From Fennellomyces sp. T-0311 (lineage: Eukaryota; Mucoromycota; Mucoromycetes; Mucorales; Lichtheimiaceae): a DNA stretch of 64,000 bases. The DNA is taken from contig JALLLT010000006.1 in the NCBI GenBank assembly GCA_025266875.1, positions 930,001 through 994,000 of the forward strand, given 5' to 3'. Below are positions 1 through 14,550 of the stretch, one piece after another. The position numbers and the translations under genes were made by a program. The first letter of the stretch is position 1. The number at the start of each line of letters is the position of its first letter. Below the pieces are notes generated by a model. That model worked only from the letters and a program-made list of their open reading frames with translations, ran no database searches and was not told the origin of the DNA.

Positions 1-1153
1 TCCCGCCACTCACAAGACGTTCAAGCTCAATTGGGCGTCAGGTGGTGGTCTGATTGACCGTCGGTAAGTCAGGCGTTTTTTTTTCAGTGCCCTTTTAGCT
101 TTTACCAGAAACTCACACAATGGATGCAGCGAGGACCGGCAGCCCGAGTACTCGATCTTTGCAGGCGACCTCAGTCCAGATTGCAGCGAAGCAACACTCT
201 TGGTAAGCTTTCTATTTTTGGCGGTTTTGGGGGGTGGGGGAGCGACAGACAATGGCAACGAGACTAACCTTAAATAGTCGGCGTTTGCGAGCCGGTACCG
301 TTCATGCAAATCGGCAAAGATCATGACAGATCCTCGCACAGGCGTCTCCCGCGGCTACGGCTTTGTGCGTTTCTCGGACCCCGTGGAGCAGCAGCGAGCC
401 CTGGCCGAAATGCAGGGCGTCTTCGTCTGCAACCGACCCGTGCGTGTATCCATGGCCACGCCGAAACATCAGCACTCGCCCGCGTCTGTCTCGCCTCAGA
501 GCAAGTCGCCCGTCATGCAGGCTAACGACCCCAACAACACCACCGTCTTTGTCGGCGGTCTTTCTGCGCCCATCCGCGAAGACGAGCTGCGCCAGTACTT
601 TAGCCCTTTCGGCGAGATCGTCTACACCAAAATCCCGCCCGGAAAGGGCTGCGGCTTTGTCCAATTCGTATCGAGATTGTCCGCCGAAACGGCCATCCAG
701 CAAATGAACGGCTACCAAATCGGAAATTCTCGAATTCGCCTTTCATGGGGCCGGTCTCAGAACGACAAGTCAGCAGCTGCTGCTGCTGCCGCCGCTGCGG
801 CTGCTACTGCGGCGGCGCAACAGCAACGGTAAGCGTTGCCCAGGTCGCTGATGATGAAAAGACACTAACAAGCATTTAATTTTAGCTCGTCGACGTCGTC
901 ACTTCTTTCCAATTACAGCCCGTTTTCGTCAGTGCGCCAGCCGTCGTCATTTGAACAGTCAGCGGTGTTTCCGTCATCGCTGCTGCAGCGGACGTATCAG
1001 CACAGATCCTCGTCACTGGACTGGCTCATGCGCGATGACAGCTTCTTCTCGGCGACGTCAAAACTGTTTGACGACCCTGTGACGAAGCCGGCGTCGACGG
1101 GGGTGACGACCAACGCCTCGCCGTGGACATTCAACCACATCTGCGCGCAATAA
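1..1153 (+). CDS. RRM RNA-binding protein, Nam8/TIA1-like (5' partial)
   Basis: Four exons are visible (1-63, 130-202, 278-828, 886-1153) with consistent phases, giving the last 317 residues. The start lies left of the window. The first exon ends an RRM (FKLNWASGGG). The second RRM spans exons 2-3, with RNP2-like YSIFAGDLSP and RNP1-like SRGYGFVRF. A third RRM follows, with TVFVGGLS and GKGCGFVQF. This order of three RRMs and the linker motif KSAKIMTDP are typical of the Nam8/Csx1/TIA1 family, which acts in pre-mRNA splicing or in mRNA stability. A run of about 12 alanines and a short Gln stretch follow the last RRM, then a Ser-rich tail. Family call is firm; the exact orthologue (Nam8 or Csx1) is open. 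Confidence 0.88.
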
Positions 1154-1386
1154 CGTTCCTTCTCTCTCTCTCTCTTTTGCTCTCAACCCACACCTCATAT
1201 CGCATGCAACCTTCGTTTCTGTTATAGTATAATCCCTCCTTTTGCCCTCTACATATATACACTATCTACATCTTTTATACTGACGCTCCCACTCGCATTA
1301 TTGTACAGTTTTGAATTGTTTATTTACTGGATTTCTATCATGCTATCAATTACAAATAAAGAAAATTACATATTTTGTGCTTTTTG
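1154..1386. other. convergent 3' intergenic spacer
   Basis: This spacer lies between the stop codons of the RRM gene and the GT2 gene. It holds a CT-dinucleotide run at about 1161-1176 and an AATAAA signal near 1354. Nothing else is visible. Confidence 0.6.
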
Positions 1387-3226
1387 TTAGTACACGCTCT
1401 GGGCATTAGGGTAAAACACAATGCTGGTCGGATCCGGCACGTTGGGTTGCGGCGCTGCGTTGCCATTCCGCCCGCTAGCTCCGCCGATCAGCCCCGGGTT
1501 CACAAAGAACACAGCCAGGTTGAACGTGATACCAGCCACAATGAGCATAATCCATAGCGCAACTGGCAGCGCCTCTTTGACTTGCAAGCACAGGACGTTC
1601 TCCAGCTTCCGCTCAGCCGCCGACCGTGCGCTAGTGCCCCACCCCACATCCCACAACGAGATCAGCGCCCACATCTTGGCCGGCACGAGCCCGAGAAGAT
1701 AGTACACCGAATACAGCGGAAACGCCAAGAATCGGACGTCGCGGTTGATCACGATCGAGTACACTGTTTTGATGCTTGCAATGGCCAGCAGCGAGACTAA
1801 CCATACTGCCAAGACGATCGGTGCATGACCCCAAAGCATGTAAAAGATCGAAAACAGCAAGACGAACGGATACACGCCTTGGTAGAACAGCTCGGCCGCC
1901 ATCCACGGGCTATGCTTGTGCAGACTTCGGGTATTCCATAGTAATTCGCGGTAGAAGCTCTTGGACCACCGCGTCTGCTGCTTGAACCATCGAAGAAAGT
2001 TGGTGGGGGTCTCTGTTTCGCAAAAGGCATAGTGCGTGTACACCACGCGGTATCCATGCAACAACACTCGATTTGTAAGGTGCCTACCCCGCGCACATTA
2101 GCTTCCATTGCGCAACACTGCCGTCTATGCTTATTTACCGGTCGTCGCCGTAAGTACATTCCATACCAAGAAATCGTTGTTTGATCCAGTCGTCCAGAAT
2201 TTCAGCCAATACACTCGCTCGATACAGCCCCATTGGGCCCGAAACACATGTCACGCAGCGATTGAAGCTTTGCGCAGCTCGCTCGATATTGAACGCCATC
2301 CAGTAGCGCAACGACGACATGAAGCTAAGCACACTGTCGCTGTAGTTCCAAATACGAACGTCACCCGCCGCCGCACCGATTTTTGGGTGCCAATAGAGTG
2401 TGCGCTCCAACTCGATCAATGCTTGCGGATCAAACCGGGTATCCGAATCTGTGGACATGACTGCGTCGCACCCCGCAGCCATCAACACCCTAAATGCGGT
2501 ATACATTGCATGCCGTTTGCCGCGATGCGGTTGCAGATAGCACACTGCACGGGTATCCGTTGGCAAGATGAGGTCGTCGCCGTCTTGATGGAGTGTGCTA
2601 TTGTTATTGGAACTCGAACTGTCTGCTTGTTCTTCCTCGTCATGACATTTTTCTCGATCCTGCTGCTGGTCTTTTTGTTGATCCTTCACTTGGTTGTTTT
2701 GTTGATCTTTGTCAGACAATAGATAGGGTAATACTACCACCGGATTGCTTGGGAACGCCTTTTCAAAAATGCTAGCCATCTCGCGATCTTGCGGGTCTTT
2801 ACCGTCCACCACTACTACGATTTTCACTGGATCTGGATACTCTAATTGTTGAATGGACTCCAGGCATTGCGCGAATAACATCGGCTCTTCCCGATATCCA
2901 ACCACCGCTAACCCAATCTTGGTTGCCTTGCGACCTTCCTGCTGCTCCTTGTACGCGGATACCGGTGGTGGGTTCCGTCGACGGTACCGCCACAGTGAAA
3001 TTCGGTTGCATGTCGCGAACGTCAATTGCAGCAGAATAAAACAGAAAACAACGGTCCCGTACACGCCTAATGCCCAGAACGACTGCCTGGCGACTTGGAG
3101 GTGCATGGCATACCCAATGATGGCAGGCAATACAAACATGCAGGAGATCGTCGCGGAATAAACGATTTTCAGCGGTAACGTCCAGATCATTAGGGGGGGA
3201 ATATACAATGGAAAAAAGAACAACAC
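1387..3226 (-). CDS. GT2 glycosyltransferase, hyaluronan-synthase/chitin-synthase-like membrane enzyme
   Basis: Two exons are clear: 3226-2139 and 2083-1387, joined across a 55-nt intron so that YGDDR is followed by HLTNR. The N-terminus has two hydrophobic segments. The catalytic part shows the GT2 motifs VVVVDGKDP, STDSDTRFD, GDDR and QQTRW, followed by four or five membrane spans. This is the class I hyaluronan synthase arrangement, which fungi also use in relatives of chitin synthase; the polymer made cannot be told from sequence. About 50 residues rich in Asp, Gln, Glu and Ser/Asn (near 2570-2715) are inserted in the catalytic domain between the DGK and DSD motifs. The 5' end is unsettled: the codon at 3226 is GTG, directly after a good acceptor (TTTGTAG), so a short upstream exon is likely; the first in-frame ATG is about 12 codons further in. 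Confidence 0.82.
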
Positions 3227-3512
3227 GCTACAAAGAAACAGGTCATTAGTGTATTTCTTTTGCTGCTAGGTTATTCGCCTCGCTAATATTTTGCATGTTG
3301 TAAAAATGATGAAGATGGCGGTAAAACCTTCATATCTTGTTATTTAAATTTTTGACACATACATAATTCCCAGAAAAAAAGTTTCTGGTTGAGTATCTAA
3401 GCAACCCAAGGCATTACAGTTCATTTCTGATAGAAAAACGAAATTCCACAAAGACAACAGCCAGGACTGAAATTTTCGTGCGTGCACCGTAAAAGGGTCC
3501 AGTTTCGGGGAC

Positions 3513-4376
3513 TTACAAATGTCGAATATAAGCTCGGCTGTCTAAATCCGCACGCCTGATCGGCTCGGGGATACGGAATCGGCAGCACGCGAGAACGATC
3601 TTGAGCGAAGTATCCAAGCTCACCCGGTGGCCTTGACTGACAAACACGGGACTGGGTGCCGCGTCCGTGGTCCTTAATGCCGCGCCATAAGTCACATCAT
3701 TGCTTTTAAGAAGGAACGTGTCACCCCGCTTCTGTAATTCCTGGCGACATTTTTCCTTGACTTGCTTCATGGAAGGTGTGCCAGGGATCACCAGAAAGTT
3801 CTTTGCCACCCCAATTGTGGGGATATTAGCCAATACCCCCAAGTGGCATGCAATTCCGCACATCCGTGGGTGCAATAGCCCGTTGCCATCAACAAGAACT
3901 ACCTGAGGCATCAGCTCCGGATGTTCGTCCTGAACTTGTTTAAGAAGTTTTAGCAGTGGGTCCACTTCGCGAAACGCAAGAAATCCTGCAATGTATGGCA
4001 AGTGGAGCTCAGTTTCAAGGTAGGATGTGTGCACGACCTAGGATATACTCAGGATCCTTTCTTCTTTTCTGCTTGAGTAGCATTATTTTTTTTATACCTC
4101 GAGACTTGGCCAAGAGAGTATGGACAGACAAGCAAGTGCATGTTCATGATCATTTTCTGGAAAACTCAAATCAACTCCACCAATGTAACGTAATCCTTCC
4201 AATGTTGCCGGATCAAAATCAAGACCCTCATCTTTCAAAGTAACGCGCGTCTGCAATGCGTTTTGTTCACTACACAAAAGAAAGTGTTAGCTAGTTGTGA
4301 AGATGTATTGCTGACAAACGTACGCTTCCCATAGGTTTCGCTGGTCTTTGGAGGGGTCGTGGTCAAAGGATACCAT
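3513..4376 (-). CDS. endonuclease V (deoxyinosine / inosine-RNA endonuclease)
   Basis: Three exons (4376-4324, 4269-4098, 4037-3513) give 249 residues, with introns of 54 and 60 nt in consistent phase. Endonuclease V cleaves one base 3' of inosine in DNA or RNA. Family hallmarks are all present: EQ near residue 19, GGVDLSF with catalytic Asp51, LPYIAGFLAFRE at 88-99, VDGNG at 124-128, then HPRMCGIACHLG and PTIGVAKN. The ATG at 4376 is chosen because it opens the only frame feeding the first donor. The stop at 3513 sits in a possible donor (TTTGTAAGT), so a short extra 3' exon cannot be excluded, but the protein already has normal family length. Confidence 0.93.
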
Positions 4377-4694
4377 GAATGAAAAGGTGTGCAAGATGCT
4401 GCGCCGCATGACTCACGATGAAAATGAAGCGTACTGCGCCTTTTTGTCGTGCAGCTTTATTTGAAGATTAAATTATTATAGTAAATGTGATGTGTTTTGA
4501 TGTGAGTGAGAAAAAGTTATGTGTTTGTGTGTATGGTGAGAGAGAGAGAACGAGTTAGAGCGAATATGTATATGTTGGAGAGATATATGTGGGGTCGATT
4601 TGGAGGAGTGGGGATGGATAGATGAAAGAGTACACATGCAGATAAAAAAAAAGACGTATAGTATGGTATAATAAGTAGGCGAAATCCCATTCGC
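4377..4694. other. short spacer between the PAK 3' end and the endonuclease V start
   Basis: The spacer holds purine-rich (GA)n stretches near 4505-4560. No conserved ORF or structure is visible. Confidence 0.5.
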
Positions 4695-7171
<2,477 letters not shown>

Positions 7172-9727
7172 GTGCCGAACAAAGAAAATATTCCCTGATG
7201 AATTTAATTAAGGGAGATCGGAGAAGAGTTGTGTTACAAGTTGGGTGTGAGTGGAAGAGACGGGGATGAAGAGAGAGGGTTCGAGGAAAAAAGAGCGGTG
7301 TGAAAAAAAATAAACACACACAGCTTTTTTTTTTACTTGAACACGGTACGTTATTGATAAGCTTAAAAGGTTGTGGGTCAACAAGCTGTCTGTGAGAGCC
7401 GAGGCAAAACGAGTTGGCACAAGGGACCGATTTTAGGCTCCTGGGAGGCACCTTAACACCGCTCCAATGATTTAACTAGACTAGACTCCAAAGCTGTCGA
7501 AAGTGTGTGTTGTGTAACACATCACAGATCCGTGATGGTGTTTTTCGGTTGCTCCAACACCTGTTTCATTCTATCTTTTCCTTTGGTCACTTTTACATTA
7601 TCAGTCACTTTATCGCCTTTGAAAACCAATTGATATCTTTTTAAGAATTTTTTAGTGCATAACGAAACAAACTTTATTTGGTATACTATAGTTTACGTGC
7701 GAATGCAACCGAGATTTTTTTCTTCTAAACTGTTCCACTGGTGGCCCCGTACCAGGATCAAAAAGGTCTTTTAGCCCGTAATACGATTTACAAAGATCGT
7801 ACCATTCTTGGCATCCACATTCTATCCTAAAAATACCATGGATTCATGGATTCCATGAGCAAAGATAAAACCATGTGTCTATTTTTGTAAGATAGCAAAA
7901 TAGAGTTTATTAGCAAAATAAGCTAACAATAGGATGAAGCTTAATTACCTCTCGGATTAATGTTGCTTACTATCCTCATGTATCTTTGAACAGTGCAATA
8001 CGGTGTAGGGATCAGCACGGTCGATTTTTCTTTCTTTCTGCTTCCAAGATTCTTGCGCAGCATGACACAAAATGAATTGACCCGCGTACAGCAATGTGCA
8101 TTTTATGGATCTGAGTAATACTGCCACAATATATAACGGTACCAGGCACAGACTACAGCATATAAAAGTGAAAATAAACTATCAACAAGCACAGAAAATT
8201 ATCTTCAAAAAGATTCGATTATCTTGCATGTTCAGATGGTCTACTGCAACGATAATTGCGCCATTATTTAAAATTCTAGTGTAGCCATACTTTTTAAAGA
8301 TGTCCACCGATAAGTCTTTTAACGACCTAGCTTGCGTGCCATACGACCTCAACGATACAACAGCGAGCGTACGAACATTTTCATGTTGGAATACAAGCAA
8401 AAAAAAAGACTTCGGTTCCCACAAAGGCTACACATTCTTCGCGTAAAGGTAACATCATAAAGATGGAGCTAGCATCAGTAAGCCATTTTGAACAAACCAA
8501 TATGCACAGCCAAAAAACTATAACTGCTCAAGCAGCTCTACCTTTTATTGAATATGATGGACATTGTACGAATATACAACTTGATCTCATTCCCATAAAG
8601 TTTCGATTGTCCATGAAATCAATGCGGTAGTGCCGTAATCCGTGTATAATTTAAAAAGGAACCAACTTTGAACCACATTGACAAATATGCCCCAAACACG
8701 CATAAAAAGCACTGTTTGTGTATCTTACTAGAACTGCGACGCATAAAGGATATCCTTACCTCTAACTGTCACGTTCTTCACTGAGGAGTACGTAGCTATT
8801 ATCTCAAAATATGCAATGATATGCTTCTTAACGGACCGCTACAAACGGACAAAGCTACTTATCCGCGGTCATATATATGGAAGGAGTAAGATGCTAACAT
8901 CAGTAAATATATAACATGAGTTATACGTACGTACCTTGTGAGCGACGGCAGGAAAGAACCCGAAGGAAATTATCCTTTAACGTACATAAGCACCTGGTAG
9001 CTTGATTGTATTGTGTCAAAAAAGTGATAACTAACACTATTAATGACAAAACTGAGCAATACGCAATTTTTGCGTTTTATCTAGTACTGTTTAGACTGTA
9101 TCATTCTCTCACAGGCTAATTTCGCAGCCCTTAATGTTTCATACATTGTTTCATCCACATCAATGGGTTGTCATTTAAATTGCAGCAGCCGAATGCCCTG
9201 TTTTGCTTCGCAGCTAGTATGTATCCCTTTTCGATCGGATAGCAACATTTATACGCTAAGTGAAGTTAAGCAGCTGGAGTTTGCTTGGGAAGGCTGCGTT
9301 TATACAAGCATATCAGCCTAACAAATCACACGTATAATGCGAGTAGGACGTAACAGCTGCTCACTTGGCGTATATAGCTTGATCCTTCCCTTTCAGAGAT
9401 ACCCAGAAAATATAGTGTGGAAACAGACAGCTGTTGTTGTAACATAATTTTTAAAAGTGCACTTTTCTACGTACAATTCCCAATCAAGTTTTGTAGCGCT
9501 GTACCTTGGTCAAATAACCGGCTCTACACTACGGAGAAGCATAACAAAATATTGTATTAGATCCATGTGTGCGTTGACGTACTTTACATCATCTTTTTAT
9601 CTGATGGTCGATATCAAGCAAAGCGGTAAGCCCTTAATAGCAGTACCATTCGAAAAAAAAAACTCATCCTATTTTCTGTAGTAGAACCAAACGCCATGCG
9701 CTTGAATACTTTAAATCAGGAAAGTGT
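7172..9727. other. gene-poor region, no supported gene
   Basis: About 2.5 kb with only short, frame-inconsistent ORFs. The part just upstream of 7171 is CT-rich on the minus strand and is probably the PAK promoter and 5' UTR. I found no domain, terminal repeat or RNA gene here. Confidence 0.5.
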
Positions 9728-10195
9728 GTGCAAGAATTTACAAAAGAGTGGCTATCCAATACGTACCGATACCCATGCCATCGTATACTCTTCCCTACAT
9801 TGCATCGTGCTATCACAGGAGGCTCGTCGCTGTGGGATTATATTAATCGGTGGACCATGTTAATACGTAGCCGTGCCCCGGCCGATCAACTATCAGATCC
9901 AAGTAGCCATTACTTCGGCACTGGGCGTCTATGCCTATTCTTGGGACGGAGAGTAACGAAAGCACTCATAGTGTCGTCATACGTGACTGACCGACAAATG
10001 GTGTCCACGTTACATGCATTAGAGTGTAGCATGGGCAAGATGTACAGCAGCAATCGATGCGTTTGGGTGGCAAATATCATCAGTAAATGGGTTCTATGGC
10101 TGGAACTCAAGGCTTCAGTTCCGCATCCTCGCTACGACACACAGGATCAAGAGTTTCCAATCAACAAGTGGGGTACTTTGTTCACGACTCTGTGA
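9728..10195 (+). CDS. orphan ORF, 155 codons, doubtful
   Basis: A single open frame ending at 10195 whose product I do not recognise. It lies in a gene-poor stretch and has no clear partner exon. An ORF of this length can occur by chance in 5 kb, so coding status is uncertain. It is listed because a second orphan ORF on the same strand follows within 500 bp, and the two could be parts of one decayed gene. Confidence 0.2.
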   Translation: MQEFTKEWLSNTYRYPCHRILFPTLHRAITGGSSLWDYINRWTMLIRSRAPADQLSDPSSHYFGTGRLCLFLGRRVTKALIVSSYVTDRQMVSTLHALECSMGKMYSSNRCVWVANIISKWVLWLELKASVPHPRYDTQDQEFPINKWGTLFTTL

Positions 10196-10497
10196 CCGCG
10201 TGTCTAGTACTTTATGAGATGAAAAAAAGCACTTTTCAGACAGCAGCAAAAAGGATAAAGGGGCGTCCCCCCAATGATCTAGTTTAAATTTCTAATTGTA
10301 CTTAAGCTTTCGGAGCATCAGTCTACGAAGCCATGGTCAGCTAGCCTGGAATTTTACTACTATGTCCAGTCAATTATGCTTACAAAATAAAGTGGATACT
10401 TTTGTTCTGTTCACAGATTGCCGCTTTCTTCTTCCAATCTCACAATTATATCCTTCTGATCCTGTTTTTCAATTCTGCTTTTAAGAAACCAATAACT

Positions 10498-11135
10498 ATG
10501 ACAACTAGCAGTGACTCTACCACGTTGTTCATTTCAGAAGCAAGTAAGTATTAAGCGACTTTGTAGTATATTGCCATGGAAATATACTTTGATACCGTCC
10601 TTTATCTGAAACCGATTTGTTCAGAACCTACGAGAAGTACACTACGACCACCAATGTCAAAGAGCGGAAATTTCTGGACACCTTTAGCAAGATCTTGGGA
10701 CAGCAGAATATACAAGATGCTGTAACGTATTTCGGTAGCATTCACCATACGTGGTGTCGGTTTACAAACGCCTGCACCTCAGACAATATGGAACTAAAGA
10801 TTCCGGACTTGGACGTAGAAAAACTTATCGCACAAAAAGCGAGGCTACTCTACCCGACCTTCGCAAAACAAGATCACCACCTGGGACACCACATATCTTT
10901 TCCAGGTTATCGACAAAAGTTAGTCCCCAGAAAACTTGGCGAAGAGCAAGGATGCGGTTACTTCACGAACTTTGAGTATCAAGTGCATCACAAAACCACC
11001 CGTTCCGAAATATACAACCAAGCTATTACCATGATAAATGTGCTGGTGTTGGATGGCGTTCTATCTCAAGCCAGAAGTAAAGAAGCGCAAGATCCTTCGC
11101 AGATCCTTTCGGCTCAAGGCTCTTTAACAAGGTAA
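10498..11135 (+). CDS. orphan ORF, possibly two exons, unknown
   Basis: The main frame (10625-11135) encodes about 170 residues with no family I recognise. It follows an acceptor (GTTCAG at 10619-10624). A 50-nt first exon (10498-10547, starting MTTSSDSTTLF) joins in phase if a weak GTATTA donor is used; the stronger overlapping GTAAGT donor at 10544 gives an early stop. The final codons before the stop (ACAAGGTAAAG) also resemble a donor, so more exons may follow. It may be a lineage-specific gene or a decayed one. Confidence 0.3.
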
Positions 11136-12245
11136 AGTTCAGCATCATGCACACACTTTTTGGACGTCATTGTGCCCATCGAGTGGACACAGTGGTAGAG
11201 GAAATCGGTATCAGTCGACTCAACAGCTTCAACATAAACTGACATCCCATATGCTATGTTTTTTGAATGACATGGTGAGGTAATAAAGATACTCTGATGC
11301 TTTCGAGGAATAACACTGTGTTACCGCGGTTCTCGCTACAAGAGAATCGGGTCCTCCACAAAGCATTATGGTTTATATTAGATCTCCTAGAAATGAATGC
11401 ATAAGTGAATATTATGTAATTTTTTCATCGGCACTTGTTACTTCAGTAAGGCATTGCGCACGTAACTACGACCATAAGTTAGCATAAACATAATTTTATT
11501 CACTTCACTAATATGTATATCGTGTGGTAGCGTATGATTCGGATGAATGGACTTGATACGCAAACAATAGCTACAGGAAGCTCTTGTCTACAAATAGAAT
11601 GCATGAAGGGCACTGACTACTTATCCATCTGCAAGAAGCAAATAACGAATATGCGTGGGAACGTTTTCAATGTTACACAAGATCCCTAAATAGATGGCTC
11701 GACTGCTACGTACCATACGAGGTACTCAATAACTGCAGAGATACGGGGATACTTAAAAACAGCGTCCGAAAGTGTGGTGCCAGAATATTCTTTAACCACA
11801 GTATGATATCGAAGATTCCGCTTTAATAAAATGGCCCGGCCATATTTCTGCTGACCTATGCAAAGCTCACAGGCCCACTAGGCGCATTTAGAAAATCCGC
11901 TCTGTCACATGTCTCGGTTCACCCGAACCCCTGAAGTACACTTTGTTTTTCCCGTTTTTTTTATTATTGCTTATTTAGTGTCTAAAACGGTCGTTACAGG
12001 CAGCATTGGGGGATAATGCACGGTCGGATACGCGCGGGTTCTATGTGATTGTATGTGCGAGCGAAGAAGGAAAATAGAGAATGGTTTGAGTGCATATGTA
12101 TATCGTATGTATGTGCGAGTGAGTTGGAAGAGGAGAGGGAGTAGATGATGGTTTATCCATTTAAACCAGACCAGCTGCAGTCATAGCCTATGTTCAAAGC
12201 AAAATCCGTTAGTGATGCCCATTCCAACTTTGATTAGGTAAGCTT
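11136..12245. other. intergenic, no supported gene
   Basis: About 1.1 kb containing the 3' side of the succinyl-CoA ligase gene on the right. I see no ORF, tRNA or repeat that can be supported. Confidence 0.5.
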
Positions 12246-13456
12246 TTATATTACCTCCTTGAGCATGACACCAAGCTTAGCAGGCGACGGAGTAACGATG
12301 ACACCAGCGTCTTCCAAAGCCTTAATCTTGTCCTGGGCACCACCCTTACCACCAGAGATGATCGCGCCAGCGTGACCCATACGACGACCGGGAGGAGCGG
12401 TCAAACCAGCAATGAAAGAGACGACTGGCTTGGGGTTCTCTCGGGTCTGGTTGTATGCTCGCAAAAAGTCGGCAGCCTCTTCTTCGGCGGTACCACCAAT
12501 TTCACCAATCATGATGATACCTAAGTTTTTGTGTAAGTATCACAGAATCCGTTTGTCGCGAACCCAAAACTAACCTTCAGTTTCCTTATCCTCCATAAAG
12601 ACCTTGAGACAGTCGATGAAGTTGCTTCCGTTCAGAGGGTCACCACCAATACCAACACACAAGGTCTGGCCAAGACCAACCTCGGTAGTCTGGTTGACGG
12701 CCTCGTAGGTCAAGGTACCAGAGCGAGACACGATACCAACCTTACCACGCTTGTGGATATGGCCTGGCATAATACCAATCTTGCATTGATCTGGTGCAAT
12801 GATACCTGGGCAGTTGGGTCCGACAAGTCTTGTCTTGTTCTGGGTCATCAAGGCCTGCTTGACGCGAACCATCTCGTGTTGGGGAATACCTTCGGTGATT
12901 GCGACAACCAAAGGAATTTCGTTCTCAATGGCATCAAGGATAGCGGCTGATGCACCAGCAGGTGGCACATAAATCACACTGGCGTCAGGCTTGGCAACTT
13001 CGACAGCCTTATTACCCCTTTTTTAGCTTCTTTGGTTTTTTTTACTCGTTCTCTTTGCTGTTACCTCGCGAACGGAGCCGAAAACAGGCAGACCCAAGTG
13101 AGTTTGGCCAGCCTTCTTGGGAGAAACGCCACCAACCATGTTGGTACCATAAGCAATAGCTTGCTCGGAATGGAAGGTACCCTGTAACGTGTCGCCCGGG
13201 TTAGTTCTCCTTGCATGTTTCAAAATAGCCGTGCTCTCTTTCTCCTTTTACCTGACGACCAGTGAAGCCCTGGCAAATAACCTTGGTGTTCTTGTTGATT
13301 TTGAGGTTGCTGGCGGTTGCCTCGTAACCGGCCTGGCTAGCGAACGAACGACGAGCAACAGCTTTATATTGGTTGTCAGTTACGTTGCTATGTATAACAC
13401 GCAAGTTTGGACTTACCCGAGCTGCGTGCAAGAGTAGTGGTGACGTTTTTGAACAT
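12246..13456 (-). CDS. LSC1: succinyl-CoA ligase (ADP/GDP-forming) alpha subunit, mitochondrial
   Basis: Five exons (13456-13417, 13361-13252, 13181-13065, 13007-12575, 12520-12246) give 324 residues. The enzyme interconverts succinyl-CoA and succinate with nucleotide triphosphate formation in the TCA cycle. The first 25 or so residues ([13 protein letters not shown] then ARRSFASQ) are Arg/Ser/Thr-rich and fit a mitochondrial presequence. The CoA-binding Rossmann part shows [19 protein letters not shown] and SVIYVPP. The ligase part has [18 protein letters not shown] and the active-site histidine in MGHAGAI. The acceptor at 13008 was chosen because the nearer AG leads straight into a TAA. Codon choice is strongly biased (many GGT, ACC, AAG), as expected for a highly expressed gene. 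Confidence 0.96.
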
Positions 13457-14550
13457 GACAGAAAGATTAGTGAAAAGAAGGACGGGTAGAAAGCAAGAGT
13501 TGGTAAAAGCTTGAAATACTCAGGGCAACAATATTCCCGCTTACTTTTCACATGTCGGTCCAAAGTCCGACGTTAGTCGGGAAACCACGGATGGGAAAGT
13601 ACGGGCAAAAAAGAAAGGCCCTTTGTCATCGGAACTAACGCCGTACCCCGCCAATTTCTCTTTCATAATCAAGATTCGCGTCCTTCGTCATAAAGTAGGA
13701 AGAAAGTAGTAAAGGAAGCGTGTTTTTTTGACAAGCAGGCTTAGTTGTGGGGCGTGTCATGGTCCGGATGAATTATTCCATAGCCGATAATGTGAATAAG
13801 GAAAGCCCCGTATCCAACTTCACACGCTTTTCGTACTCCTTAGTCCTTAGTAAAGAAGAAAAGAATTTCCACGACTCCATCCGGTCGGCTTGGAAACACA
13901 TGCAGCAGGCAGTGAACGATCATTGTATCAAAGCACATTCCAAATCTGGAAGGCCGTGGATTTAATTCGTATATAAAGAGCTTCACTGCTAGTAAAGCTT
14001 CCCCAACCCGACCCGACCCGACTTTTGCTTCCCTCTGCTGCTGATTCACAAGATATGCGTGGATCCCGCTTCCAAACACCGGTGATGATTCATTCTGATT
14101 GTGATTGATGATCGAAACGTGCCATGAATATCCGCGTGTTGCAAAGTTGCCGTGTTGCCACAGAAACGGATTTGATGTTTGGTTACCACACATACAATTT
14201 TTACGTGCTTGTCGCAGTCAAAAAAGCAATCTGATGGACAATAGCTGCTTTGTGCAACGCGTAGATGTTCATTTCCGCCGCGTAAAGTTGCTTAGAAACG
14301 CTATTTCGCCAATATGCTCTCTGTTGACTGGGGCCCGCATCCGCGAACACAGACATTGATGACTATGGGCATACTAGCAAGGCGCGATGGGCCCACTTTG
14401 CAAAAGACGCCCGGGTTAGCGTGACATTATGCATTGATCATGTGTGCCCAAGAAATAAGAAACAAGGTACAGATTATGTCAGTGAACACAAGCAGTGCTT
14501 AAAATTGATTGAGAACCTGGCTGAGCTTCTCGCACCTTTGCATACAAATA
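13457..14550. other. divergent intergenic region between LSC1 and VPS71
   Basis: A shared 1.1-kb upstream region for two divergent genes. A 72-codon frame (13747-13965) shows no domain and is probably chance. The repeated CCGAC unit near 14007-14022 is a short tandem repeat. Confidence 0.5.

Noticed and set aside
11180..11240. tRNA-like string near a CAGTGGTAGAGG motif
   Set aside because: There is an A-box-like sequence but no B box or acceptor stem that pairs.
13747..13965. 72-codon ORF upstream of VPS71
   Set aside because: No domain, no plausible start context and no partner exon; VPS71 begins correctly at 14551.
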